A stretch of DNA of 5,245 bases, taken from positions 1 to 5,245 of the forward strand of contig JABDLQ010000215.1 in the NCBI GenBank assembly GCA_013002925.1, in the 5' to 3' direction. Position 1 is the stretch's first letter. Each line of letters begins with the position of its first letter. The translations under genes and the position numbers were made by a program. This DNA is from Gammaproteobacteria bacterium (GTDB lineage Bacteria > Pseudomonadota > Gammaproteobacteria > Steroidobacterales > SZUA-146). Below are positions 1-5,245 of the stretch, piece after piece. The notes under the pieces are model-generated. The model searched no databases. It worked only from the letters and a program-made list of their open reading frames with translations, and was not told where the DNA came from.

Positions 1-308
1 CCCTGCGCATCGGCGGTTACCGCCATCTTGATCAACTCATAAACACCGTCACCGTGATGCTTTAGAGCACAGGTACCGACGATGGCGCCAGCGTGCCGGC
101 CAAACAATACGCGGCCACCGTGACTCAGGATCTCCTGTTCCGGATTTTGTAGTACTTTTGTGTCGATCGCCTCAACGACGAAATACCGTTCCAGCCACTC
201 CCGGTTTAACCGTTCAAACCATCCCTTCAGCGCGGGTGAGTACTGTACGATTTCCAGGGGTGTTTGCGTGTCGCCGTTTATCATCGGCACAAAGCCGGAG
301 ACGGGCAT
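1..308 (-). CDS. GNAT family N-acetyltransferase, N-terminal part (cut by window edge)
   Basis: This is the first 102 codons of a gene reading leftward out of the window. The translation starts MPVSGFVPMINGD and contains NREWLERYF (about residues 35-43), VLQNPEQEIL (52-61), VLFGRHAGAIVGTCAL (67-82) and YELIKMAVTADAQG (90-103). These match the N-terminal helices, the central strands and the start of the acetyl-CoA-binding motif of GNAT acetyltransferases; the Q/R-x-x-G-x-G/A loop begins at the truncation (Q102-G103). GNAT enzymes move an acetyl group from acetyl-CoA to an amine; the substrate here is unknown. An in-frame TGA lies two codons before the ATG at 308, so the gene cannot start earlier. 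Neither that ATG nor the in-frame ATG at 284 has a strong ribosome site, so the exact start is uncertain. The gene begins 74 bases after the tyrS stop with no visible terminator between, so co-transcription is plausible. Confidence 0.85.
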   Translation of the reverse strand, partial: MPVSGFVPMINGDTQTPLEIVQYSPALKGWFERLNREWLERYFVVEAIDTKVLQNPEQEILSHGGRVLFGRHAGAIVGTCALKHHGDGVYELIKMAVTADAQ

Positions 309-382
309 AGTTCACTGCGAGCATCTTGCATAGTGCACCCAACACCATTTACTGCGGCCGTACTGCACACCGCTTTTTACCA

Positions 383-1579
383 TTATTTCAAATGCACCCG
401 GGCGAACTTGCGCTTACCCACCTGCAAAACAAAGTCTGCGCCTTTTGCGATCATCAGCGCCGGGTCCGCTACTTTTTCTCCATCAATACGCACGGCACCC
501 TGGCGCACCATGCGCACCGCTTCCGATGTACTGCTGGCCAACCCTGCACCGCGGGCAACGTGCGCCACGCCCATTTCATCGCCGCTGCACTCAATAACTT
601 TCTCGTCAATCTCGTCCGGGATAGCGTTTTTTTGAAAGCGTTTGATAAAGGACTCCCGGGCTTTGCCAGCAGCCTGTTCGCCGTGAAAGCGTGCCGTAAT
701 CTCGATTGCCAATTCAAACTTTATGTCGCGGGGATTGGCTCCCTGTGCAATCGATCGGCGCAAACCCTCGATATCGGCAAGCGGTCTGAAACTCAACAAC
801 TCAAAGTAGCGCCACATCAGTTCATCGGACAGCGACATCACTTTGCCAAACATCTCATCAGGAGGTTCGTCGATGCCAATGTAGTTATCCAGTGACTTGG
901 ACATCTTTTTGACACCATCGAGCCCCTCCAGTAATGGCATGGTAAGAATCACCTGTGCATCTTGCCCGTATTGGCTTTGCAACTGGCGCCCGACCAGCAG
1001 ATTGAATTTCTGATCGGTACCACCGAGTTCGACATCAGCGCGCAACGCAACCGAGTCGTAACCCTGTACCAGGGGGTAGAGAAACTCATGAATTGAAATG
1101 GGTTCCCCACTGGCGTAGCGCCTTGAGAAATCATCCCGCTCCAACATGCGGGCAACCGTGTGCTTGGCCATCAGGTGCACCATGTCGGCGGAGCTCATTT
1201 TATGCATCCAGCGGGAATTAAAATCTACAACGGTGCGATCGGGGTCCAGAATCTTAAACACCTGGTGTTTGTACGTCTGGGCGTTTTCCGCAATCTCATC
1301 GGCGGTCAGTGGCGGCCGGGTGGCGCTCTTGCCGGTAGGATCGCCAATGAGCCCGGTGAAGTCACCGATCAAAAAAATTACCTCATGTCCCAGCTCCTGG
1401 AACTGCCGCATTTTATTGAGCAGCACCGTGTGCCCGAGATGTAAATCAGGTGCCGTCGGATCAAAGCCGGCCTTGACCCGCAGGGGCCGGCCTTTTTTCA
1501 ACTTTTCAACAAGCTCGGATTCAACGAGAATTTCATCGGCACCCCGATGCATTTCCGCCAGATGGTGTTCAAGCTCCAA
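383..1579 (-). CDS. tyrS: Tyrosyl-tRNA synthetase, TyrZ (KMSKS) type
   Basis: This cytoplasmic class I aminoacyl-tRNA synthetase attaches tyrosine to tRNA-Tyr at the expense of ATP. With a TTG start at 1579 the protein is 398 residues, the usual length for this subfamily. The Rossmann catalytic domain shows HLGH (47-50, the HIGH motif), GDFTGLIGDPTGKS (72-85), the tyrosine pocket YPLVQGYDSVAL (168-179) with ELGGTDQKFN (184-193), and the signature KMSKS (225-229), which places it in the KMSKS subfamily rather than the E. coli TyrS type. The C-terminal ~65 residues form an S4 RNA-binding domain (EAVRMVRQGAVRIDGEKV at 353-370). The frame is open upstream to a GTG at 1642, but those 21 extra codons look unlike the family, and the TTG has GGGAG six bases before it. 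It is divergent from the M23 peptidase gene and followed by the GNAT gene. The enzyme identity is near certain; the TTG start is well supported but inferred. Confidence 0.97.
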   Translation of the reverse strand: MELEHHLAEMHRGADEILVESELVEKLKKGRPLRVKAGFDPTAPDLHLGHTVLLNKMRQFQELGHEVIFLIGDFTGLIGDPTGKSATRPPLTADEIAENAQTYKHQVFKILDPDRTVVDFNSRWMHKMSSADMVHLMAKHTVARMLERDDFSRRYASGEPISIHEFLYPLVQGYDSVALRADVELGGTDQKFNLLVGRQLQSQYGQDAQVILTMPLLEGLDGVKKMSKSLDNYIGIDEPPDEMFGKVMSLSDELMWRYFELLSFRPLADIEGLRRSIAQGANPRDIKFELAIEITARFHGEQAAGKARESFIKRFQKNAIPDEIDEKVIECSGDEMGVAHVARGAGLASSTSEAVRMVRQGAVRIDGEKVADPALMIAKGADFVLQVGKRKFARVHLK

Positions 1580-1590
1580 GCCGATCTCCC
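1577..1590 (-). promoter_or_regulatory. Ribosome binding site that fixes the tyrS TTG start
   Basis: On the minus strand GGGAG (1590-1586) is followed by six bases and then TTG (1579-1577). The next amino acids, ELEHHLAEMHRGADEIL, align with the normal N-terminus of KMSKS-type TyrRS. The upstream GTG at 1642 and the first in-frame ATG at 1552 lack an equally well placed site. A TTG start usually lowers initiation, which may be partly offset by the strong Shine-Dalgarno match. Confidence 0.7.
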
Positions 1591-1717
1591 TTTTTTGAGT
1601 TAATGGTTTTATGAAAACAGCCTCACTTCCGGGCCCGCGCACAATGCTACCCGAAACTGCACGTGCATGAAGCCTCTTGAACTTTGATCACGCGTTTCCC
1701 TTACTCAAAAGAAAAGA

Positions 1718-1723
1718 ATCATA
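1718..1723 (-). promoter_or_regulatory. tyrS: Possible -10 element for tyrS
   Basis: TATGAT on the minus strand matches the sigma70 -10 consensus at 5 of 6 positions and lies in the AT-rich part of the divergent region, about 140 bases before the tyrS start. No good -35 hexamer sits 16-18 bases upstream, and a TTGCCA nearby is too close. This is a weak candidate; if correct, tyrS would have a 5' leader of about 130 bases. Confidence 0.25.
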
Positions 1724-1752
1724 GATTTTTGTGGCAAAAAACGAATAAAACA

Positions 1753-1781
1753 TTGACGAATAAGAGGTTACACGGTATTTT
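1753..1781 (+). promoter_or_regulatory. Sigma70-type promoter for the M23 peptidase-anmK unit
   Basis: TTGACG (1753-1758, 5 of 6 to consensus) is separated by exactly 17 bases from TATTTT (1776-1781, 4 of 6). Transcription would start near 1788, giving a leader of about 27 bases. A small inverted repeat, GGTA-TTT-TACC (1774-1784), covers the -10. The octamer ACGAATAA occurs at 1741-1748 and again at 1756-1763, the second copy overlapping the -35. Either could be an operator, but both are short enough to be chance. Confidence 0.6.
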
Positions 1782-1814
1782 ACCCGCAAATTCTCAGTTA
1801 ATGGGAACCGCCGG

Positions 1815-3251
1815 ATGCCGCGGATCAAACGCCGAATAAAACAAGATTACAAATCGCTGGGGCAATTACGCAACGCCAGTGCCAGAAAAACTCCCCCCTC
1901 TTCACGCCGCGGTCGCTGGTTTCTGGTCGGGGCGCTGGTGCCGTTGACGGTTGCAGCTGCTGCAATCTGGCAATCGCAGACGAACATCGAACAACCGCAG
2001 ACTTTGCAAACGGCCACGGTCATTCCAACAATTCCTGCAACCATAGCACCAGCCACTGAGGACGCGCACATCGTGCTTAGCCTGCCGGCGCCACTCCCGG
2101 CCCCCGACATCGCTGCGCAAAACGACCACATGCCGCCGGGAGAACAGCTCACGCTCGAAATCCGGTCAGGTGACACGCTCGATGAACTGTTTCAGGACAA
2201 CAAGCTCTCACGGGCGGATCTTGCGCGCATTCTGAAGCTGCCCGATGCACGCTCCGCACTAACAGTGCTGATCCCCGGCGACACAGTTCAGATCCGCCAT
2301 CAGGATGGCCGCGTACTCGAATTGGCGCGCAAGCTTGATACCGTAAAAACTCTGACAGTCAGCGCAACGGATGACGCTCCGCAGAAATTCGCTGCGCGCA
2401 TTATCGAACGACCCGTAGAAATCCGAACTCAGCACGCCAACGGTACTATCGACTCGTCATTATTTTTGTCGGCGCAGGAAGCCGGCATCAGTGACACTCT
2501 CATCATGAACCTGGCGGGTATTTTTGCCTGGGACGTGGACTTTGTGCTGGACATTCGACGCGGCGACACGTTTGCCCTGGTGTACGAAGAGATTTGGCAG
2601 GACGGGCATTTCTTAAAAAACGGAGAAATTCTGGCCGCCGAGTTTCAAAATAATGGCACGACATTCAGGGCAGTGCGATATGCGGATCCGGACGGCAAAA
2701 CCGGTTATTTCACACCAGATGGTCTTAACGTCAAAAAAGCATTTTTGCGCGCGCCGATAGCCTTTACGCCGCGCGTAACATCGCGCTTCAATCCCAAGCG
2801 GTACCATCCCGTGCACAAAAAAGTGCGACCTCATCGTGGCGTAGATTATGGTGCGCCCAGGGGCACCCCGATAAAAGCCGCGGGTGATGGTAAAGTCATT
2901 TTTCGTGGGCGCAAAAACGGTTATGGCAACACGATTATTTTGCAGCACGGTGGCAACATCACAACGCTGTACGCCCACATGTCAAAATTTAACTCCAAAG
3001 CTCGAAACGGCCGACGGGTAAAACAGGGACAAATAGTGGGCTACGTCGGCAGTACCGGCACGGCCACCGGCAATCACCTCCATTATGAGTACCGCTTGAA
3101 CGGTGTGCATCGCAATCCCCGCACTGTGAAGCTCCCGCAGGCCAAACCGGTCCCGACCAAATACAAAGACGATTTTCTCGCTTCGACGCGACCGCTGATA
3201 AACCATCTTGAAGTGGTTTCCAAAACCCAGCGCCTCGCCCGCGCCGACTAA
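1815..3251 (+). CDS. mepM: Membrane-anchored M23 peptidase, probable peptidoglycan DD-endopeptidase (MepM/YebA type)
   Basis: The 478-residue protein most likely cuts peptide cross-links in peptidoglycan, in the periplasm, as MepM-type zinc peptidases do. The N-terminus is strongly basic (KRRIKQ) and followed by one membrane anchor at about 35-52 (WFLVGALVPLTVAAAAIW). A proline/alanine/threonine-rich linker spans about 60-108. Residues 112-175 form a LysM/OapA-like domain (RSGDTLDELF, LIPGDTVQI), and 190-315 match the Csd3/YebA-type second domain. The C-terminal peptidase domain (about 335-440) is complete: H340 and D344 in HRGVDYGAPRGTPI, H388 in YAHMS, and H421/H423 in HLHYE. By LytM analogy H340, D344 and H423 bind zinc, and H388 and H421 are catalytic. 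The start has GGGAA seven bases upstream (1803-1807). anmK follows after 7 bases, so the two probably share a transcript. The family is certain; the exact bond cut is inferred. Confidence 0.93.
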   Translation: MPRIKRRIKQDYKSLGQLRNASARKTPPSSRRGRWFLVGALVPLTVAAAAIWQSQTNIEQPQTLQTATVIPTIPATIAPATEDAHIVLSLPAPLPAPDIAAQNDHMPPGEQLTLEIRSGDTLDELFQDNKLSRADLARILKLPDARSALTVLIPGDTVQIRHQDGRVLELARKLDTVKTLTVSATDDAPQKFAARIIERPVEIRTQHANGTIDSSLFLSAQEAGISDTLIMNLAGIFAWDVDFVLDIRRGDTFALVYEEIWQDGHFLKNGEILAAEFQNNGTTFRAVRYADPDGKTGYFTPDGLNVKKAFLRAPIAFTPRVTSRFNPKRYHPVHKKVRPHRGVDYGAPRGTPIKAAGDGKVIFRGRKNGYGNTIILQHGGNITTLYAHMSKFNSKARNGRRVKQGQIVGYVGSTGTATGNHLHYEYRLNGVHRNPRTVKLPQAKPVPTKYKDDFLASTRPLINHLEVVSKTQRLARAD

Positions 3252-3258
3252 GCGGCCA

Positions 3259-4371
3259 GTGAACGCTCTCTACCTGGGGATGATGTCAGGCACCAGCCTC
3301 GATGGTGTCGACACCGCCCTGGTAGAATTTGATGCGGATGGTGGCACCCGTGTTGTGGCGGCCCAAACCACACCACTACCTGAACCTCTGCACGCTCAGA
3401 TGCATGCCATTATCAATGAGCACAAACCCTGCGAACTGCCGCAGTTAGGTGCTCTTGATATGCAACTCGGCACCGTGTATGCCGAAACGGCACTGCAACT
3501 ATTGACGCATGCCGGAATTGACGCGAGCGCCGTAACAGCGATCGGCTGCCATGGTCAGACCATTCATCATGCTCCCGACGGCGAGCACCCGTTTACACTT
3601 CAAATTGGTGATGCCAACCGCATTGCCGCCATCACCGGCATCACCACTGTGGCTGATTTTCGCCGGCGTGATATGGCGTTTGGTGGACAGGGCGCACCCC
3701 TTGCATGCGGTTTTCATGCAGCTATTTTTTCCGCCGATGACGAGGACCGGGTCGTATTAAACCTGGGTGGCATCAGCAACATCACTGTGCTGAACCGCAA
3801 TCAGGAGGTGCGCGGGTTTGACTGTGGACCGGCCAATGCCCTGCTGGATGCGTGGATCAAACAACACAACAATGCAACTTATGACAAAGAAGGCGCCTGG
3901 GCGGCGGGCGGCGCAGTCGATCAGGAGTTGCTCACTCGTCTGCTGGCTGACGAGTATTTTGAACGCAGTCCACCAAAAAGCACCGGCAAGGAACATTTCA
4001 GCCTGGGTTGGCTGACCGGTCATCTACTGAATCTTGCAATACCACCGAATCCACAGGACGTGCAAAGCACATTGGCAGAACTCACAGTAACAACTATTGC
4101 CGCTGACATCCGGCGCTATGCGGGCAGTTGTCGCAGATGCATCGTGGCTGGCGGCGGAGCACACAACAGTGATCTGTTGGAACGGCTGACCCGGCAGCTC
4201 GAACCAGTCGTCGTCCAGTCCAGTGAACATTTCGGTGTGTCTCCGGATTTCGTCGAGGCAGCCGCATTTGCCTGGCTGGCCAGCCGGACGCTGGCAGGCG
4301 AACCCGGCAATGTGCCCACCGTCACCGGTGCACAGCGGTCGACAATACTGGGCGCTATCTATCGGGCGTAA
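3259..4371 (+). CDS. anmK: Anhydro-N-acetylmuramic acid kinase
   Basis: AnmK opens the 1,6-anhydro ring of anhydro-MurNAc and phosphorylates it with ATP to MurNAc-6-phosphate, a cytoplasmic step in reuse of cell-wall sugars. With a GTG start the protein is 370 residues, normal for the family. It has the N-terminal ATP-binding loop GMMSGTSLDGVD (7-18), GCHGQTIHH (96-104), DFRRRDMAFGGQGAPL (133-148), NLGGISNIT (168-176), GFDCGPANALLD (186-197, with the likely catalytic Asp188), PPKSTGKEHF (238-247), and the second nucleotide-binding segment VAGGGAHNSDLLERL (296-310). No key motif is missing. The frame is open back to a TTG at 3208, inside the M23 gene, but those codons (KWFPKPSASPAPTKRP) look non-native. 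GTG at 3259 comes just before the first beta strand, while the ATG pair at 3280 would delete part of it. No strong Shine-Dalgarno is visible, so translation may be coupled to the M23 gene ending 7 bases earlier. Confidence 0.96.
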   Translation: MNALYLGMMSGTSLDGVDTALVEFDADGGTRVVAAQTTPLPEPLHAQMHAIINEHKPCELPQLGALDMQLGTVYAETALQLLTHAGIDASAVTAIGCHGQTIHHAPDGEHPFTLQIGDANRIAAITGITTVADFRRRDMAFGGQGAPLACGFHAAIFSADDEDRVVLNLGGISNITVLNRNQEVRGFDCGPANALLDAWIKQHNNATYDKEGAWAAGGAVDQELLTRLLADEYFERSPPKSTGKEHFSLGWLTGHLLNLAIPPNPQDVQSTLAELTVTTIAADIRRYAGSCRRCIVAGGGAHNSDLLERLTRQLEPVVVQSSEHFGVSPDFVEAAAFAWLASRTLAGEPGNVPTVTGAQRSTILGAIYRA

Positions 4372-4400
4372 AAAAGGCGGCACCTGCACAGGTAACCGCC
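4370..4400 (-). terminator. Rho-independent terminator of the outer-membrane protein gene
   Basis: Read on the minus strand, GGCGG-TT-ACCTG-TG-CAGGT-G-CCGCC forms a stem of 5 plus 5 base pairs with a small internal bulge and a two-base loop, followed directly by six Ts (4375-4370). It starts 23 bases after the stop of the barrel-protein gene. On the plus strand the same hairpin is preceded by As and not followed by a T run, so it is oriented for leftward transcripts. The T run overlaps the last two bases of the anmK TAA stop, leaving no spare sequence between the convergent genes. Confidence 0.85.
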
Positions 4401-4423
4401 AGTCTCGTGAGTAGTCGTGGTGA

Positions 4424-4969
4424 TCAAAACTTCAACCGAAACCCGAAAAACAGTGCATCCGCGGTGTCGTCGTCAAACTCAAACCGGTCCCATTCTCCGG
4501 TCAGTGAGAATCTGTCGGAAATATCTGCCTGCAAACCAACGCCGTAGAAAAGATCTTCTCCTTCGGTCGCCAATGTTGCCGAGTAATTGCTGAACTCCGA
4601 CTGCCATATAAACAGGCCGCCGCGCGCCATTGCCGCCAGGTTTCCAGTCAGGGGTAAGCGAAACACGGCGGCAACCGTGGCACCATCCAGACTGGCATCT
4701 GCGCGCCCGAATGGTGATGAAATTTCAAACTCGCCAAGATTTAAATAACCCGCCTCGAACGCGATATTATTACCAAAGTCCAGACCCACGTTAGCACGCA
4801 CTGCGGTGGCGCTGTCTTCGAGCGCCACACCGGCTATGGGTGTGTCCAGCTGGGTGCGACCGATGGCTCCGTCGACATAAAGCCCGCTGTCCGCGTACAC
4901 GAGTCCTGTTATTAACAACAGAAAAATTAACGACAAGCCCCAGATAACGATCCTTGAATGCCCGTGCAT
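4424..4969 (-). CDS. Outer-membrane beta-barrel protein (small OmpA-like/porin-family barrel), function unknown
   Basis: The 181-residue protein begins with a typical Sec signal peptide: R6, a hydrophobic core at 7-24 (IVIWGLSLIFLLLITGLV) and a probable cut after VYA (26). The mature ~155 residues alternate polar and hydrophobic positions with many Gly and aromatic residues, for example YVDGAIGRTQL (31-41), AFEAGYLNLGEFEI (70-83) and FSLTGEWDRFEF (154-165). It ends in FFGFRLKF, and a C-terminal Phe is the usual signal for the BAM assembly machine. Length and pattern fit an eight-stranded barrel like the OmpA membrane domain, without a peptidoglycan-binding domain. The ATG at 4969 is chosen because AAGGAG lies six bases before it; a GTG five codons upstream (4984) is unlikely. 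It is convergent with anmK and monocistronic as far as seen. Its specific role (structural, adhesion, stress-induced) cannot be told. Confidence 0.85.
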   Translation of the reverse strand: MHGHSRIVIWGLSLIFLLLITGLVYADSGLYVDGAIGRTQLDTPIAGVALEDSATAVRANVGLDFGNNIAFEAGYLNLGEFEISSPFGRADASLDGATVAAVFRLPLTGNLAAMARGGLFIWQSEFSNYSATLATEGEDLFYGVGLQADISDRFSLTGEWDRFEFDDDTADALFFGFRLKF

Positions 4970-4981
4970 GATGCTCTCCTT
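4967..4981 (-). promoter_or_regulatory. Strong ribosome binding site of the outer-membrane protein gene
   Basis: AAGGAG (4981-4976, minus strand) is followed by six bases and then ATG (4969-4967). This near-ideal Shine-Dalgarno decides for this ATG over the in-frame GTG at 4984, which overlaps the site itself. Confidence 0.85.
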
Positions 4982-5000
4982 CACGATGTCCCGAAACGGC

Positions 5001-5023
5001 CTGCCAATGACGGCACACGGCAG
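5001..5023. repeat. Inverted repeat in the leader of the outer-membrane protein gene
   Basis: CTGCC (5001-5005) pairs with GGCAG (5019-5023), with a 13-base loop. The nested TGCC/CGGCA match offers an alternative fold. It lies in the predicted 5' leader, 20-35 bases upstream of the Shine-Dalgarno. It could form a weak mRNA hairpin, but the stem is only five pairs. Confidence 0.3.
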
Positions 5024-5037
5024 GACTTGCTACAGGA

Positions 5038-5043
5038 TTTATA
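5038..5043 (-). promoter_or_regulatory. -10 element of the outer-membrane protein gene
   Basis: TATAAA on the minus strand (5 of 6 to consensus) lies about 70 bases before the ATG. There is no recognisable -35 hexamer 16-18 bases upstream. Instead the second half of a GTTCAG-N5-GTTCAT direct repeat occupies that position. This is the layout of promoters that depend on an activator bound over the -35. Confidence 0.5.
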
Positions 5044-5057
5044 ATGACAGGACACCC

Positions 5058-5074
5058 ATGAACACAGACTGAAC
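5058..5074 (-). promoter_or_regulatory. Putative response-regulator box over the -35 of the outer-membrane protein promoter
   Basis: The minus strand reads GTTCAG (5074-5069), five bases, then GTTCAT (5063-5058), followed by 14 bases and the TATAAA -10. Two hexamers repeated head-to-tail at 11-base intervals are the usual target architecture of OmpR/PhoB-family response regulators, and position over the -35 fits an activator. The regulator itself is not in the window and I do not assign one. Confidence 0.5.
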
Positions 5075-5081
5075 GAACCCT

Positions 5082-5100
5082 GCCTTTTAGTTGGAAAGGC
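5082..5100. repeat. Inverted repeat between the two direct-repeat boxes
   Basis: GCCTTT (5082-5087) and AAAGGC (5095-5100) are perfect inverted copies around a seven-base spacer. No T run follows on either side, so it does not look like a terminator. It could be an operator for a dimeric repressor or chance. Confidence 0.3.
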
Positions 5101-5127
5101 CCATGATGTTGCAGCCACTCATCTCAC

Positions 5128-5144
5128 GTTCAGCTGGGGTTCAG
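5128..5144 (+). promoter_or_regulatory. Second putative response-regulator box, opposite orientation
   Basis: GTTCAG (5128-5133), five bases, and a perfect second GTTCAG (5139-5144) lie on the plus strand. A weaker third unit, ACTCAT, is in phase 11 bases upstream (5117-5122). It shares its hexamer and spacing with the box at 5058-5074 but points rightward, about 70 bases away centre to centre. It may control a divergent gene starting near or beyond the right edge, or act as a distal site for the leftward promoter. Confidence 0.5.
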
Positions 5145-5245
5145 CCTGGAGAATTTTTACGTGATCTCGAGCAAAAATGATCTGCGATTGTCACTGCGCA
5201 ACCGGGATAGCTAATGGGTCGTGTCAGCGTGACTGCAGATGCGTC
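5145..5245 (+). other. Right-end stretch without a convincing gene; possible upstream region of a rightward gene
   Basis: Three weak signals sit here. TTGTCA (5188-5193) and GCTAAT (5210-5215), 16 bases apart, could be a plus-strand promoter. An ATG at 5214 with GGGA six bases upstream is open to the window edge (MGRVSVTADA), but it overlaps that -10, so both cannot be right. An ATG at 5177 opens a cysteine-rich frame that also runs to the edge. None is strong enough to call a gene. Confidence 0.2.

Noticed and set aside
309..382. Possible terminator between tyrS and the GNAT gene
   Set aside because: It holds a CGGCCG palindrome and a repeated GCAGTA but no stem followed by a T run on the minus strand.
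326..895. Long plus-strand open frame of 189 codons
   Set aside because: It lies antisense to tyrS, whose translation carries every family motif; the plus-strand product has no recognisable domain.
1580..1720. T-box or other riboswitch in the tyrS leader
   Set aside because: No T-box core sequence or terminator/antiterminator pair is visible, and T-boxes are not expected in gammaproteobacteria.
1801..1839. Twelve-codon frame starting at an ATG that overlaps the M23 start
   Set aside because: Its first bases are the likely ribosome site of the M23 gene itself, and it has no site of its own; chance overlap.
4024..4389. Minus-strand open frame of 121 codons
   Set aside because: It is antisense to the conserved C-terminal part of anmK and runs through the terminator hairpin; nothing protein-like is seen.
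5040..5045. Perfect TATAAT on the plus strand
   Set aside because: No -35 hexamer or extended -10 accompanies it. The overlapping minus-strand TATAAA is better supported by the direct-repeat box and the downstream gene.
1..5245. Mobile element, CRISPR array, tRNA or defence system
   Set aside because: No transposase or integrase, no regularly spaced repeats, no tRNA-like fold and no defence domain were seen in the coding frames or gaps.

Overview
The window carries housekeeping chromosome of a Gram-negative bacterium, most likely a gammaproteobacterium. Three things point there: a KMSKS-type (TyrZ-like) tyrosyl-tRNA synthetase, a membrane-anchored M23 peptidase of the MepM/YebA type beside an AnmK kinase, and an outer-membrane beta-barrel protein with a Sec signal peptide and a terminal phenylalanine. 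The order tyrS (divergent) / M23 peptidase / anmK resembles, from memory, the pseudomonad locus tyrZ-PA0667-anmK. I cannot name the genus.

Layout. Positions 1-308 (minus) hold the N-terminal part of a GNAT acetyltransferase that runs off the left edge. Positions 383-1579 (minus) are tyrS, upstream of the GNAT gene and co-directional with it. Positions 1580-1814 are a divergent intergenic region with a good sigma70-type promoter for the rightward genes. Positions 1815-3251 (plus) are the M23 peptidase, followed after 7 bases by anmK at 3259-4371. A rho-independent terminator at 4370-4400 serves the convergent gene on the minus strand, an outer-membrane barrel protein at 4424-4969. Positions 4970-5245 are mostly regulatory: a Shine-Dalgarno site, a TATAAA -10 element, and two GTTCAG-N5-GTTCA(G/T) direct repeats in opposite orientation, like binding boxes for an OmpR/PhoB-family response regulator. 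No convincing gene is visible between 4985 and the right edge.

How the genes fit together. The M23 peptidase and AnmK form a cell-wall turnover pair: the first cuts peptidoglycan cross-links in the periplasm, and the second phosphorylates the anhydro-MurNAc that returns to the cytoplasm during recycling. TyrS is an unrelated translation enzyme that shares the divergent control region. The small outer-membrane protein is separate and looks like the target of a two-component system.

I found no mobile element, CRISPR array, tRNA, rRNA or defence system, and no clear novel system. The most interesting signal is the paired direct-repeat boxes at the right end.
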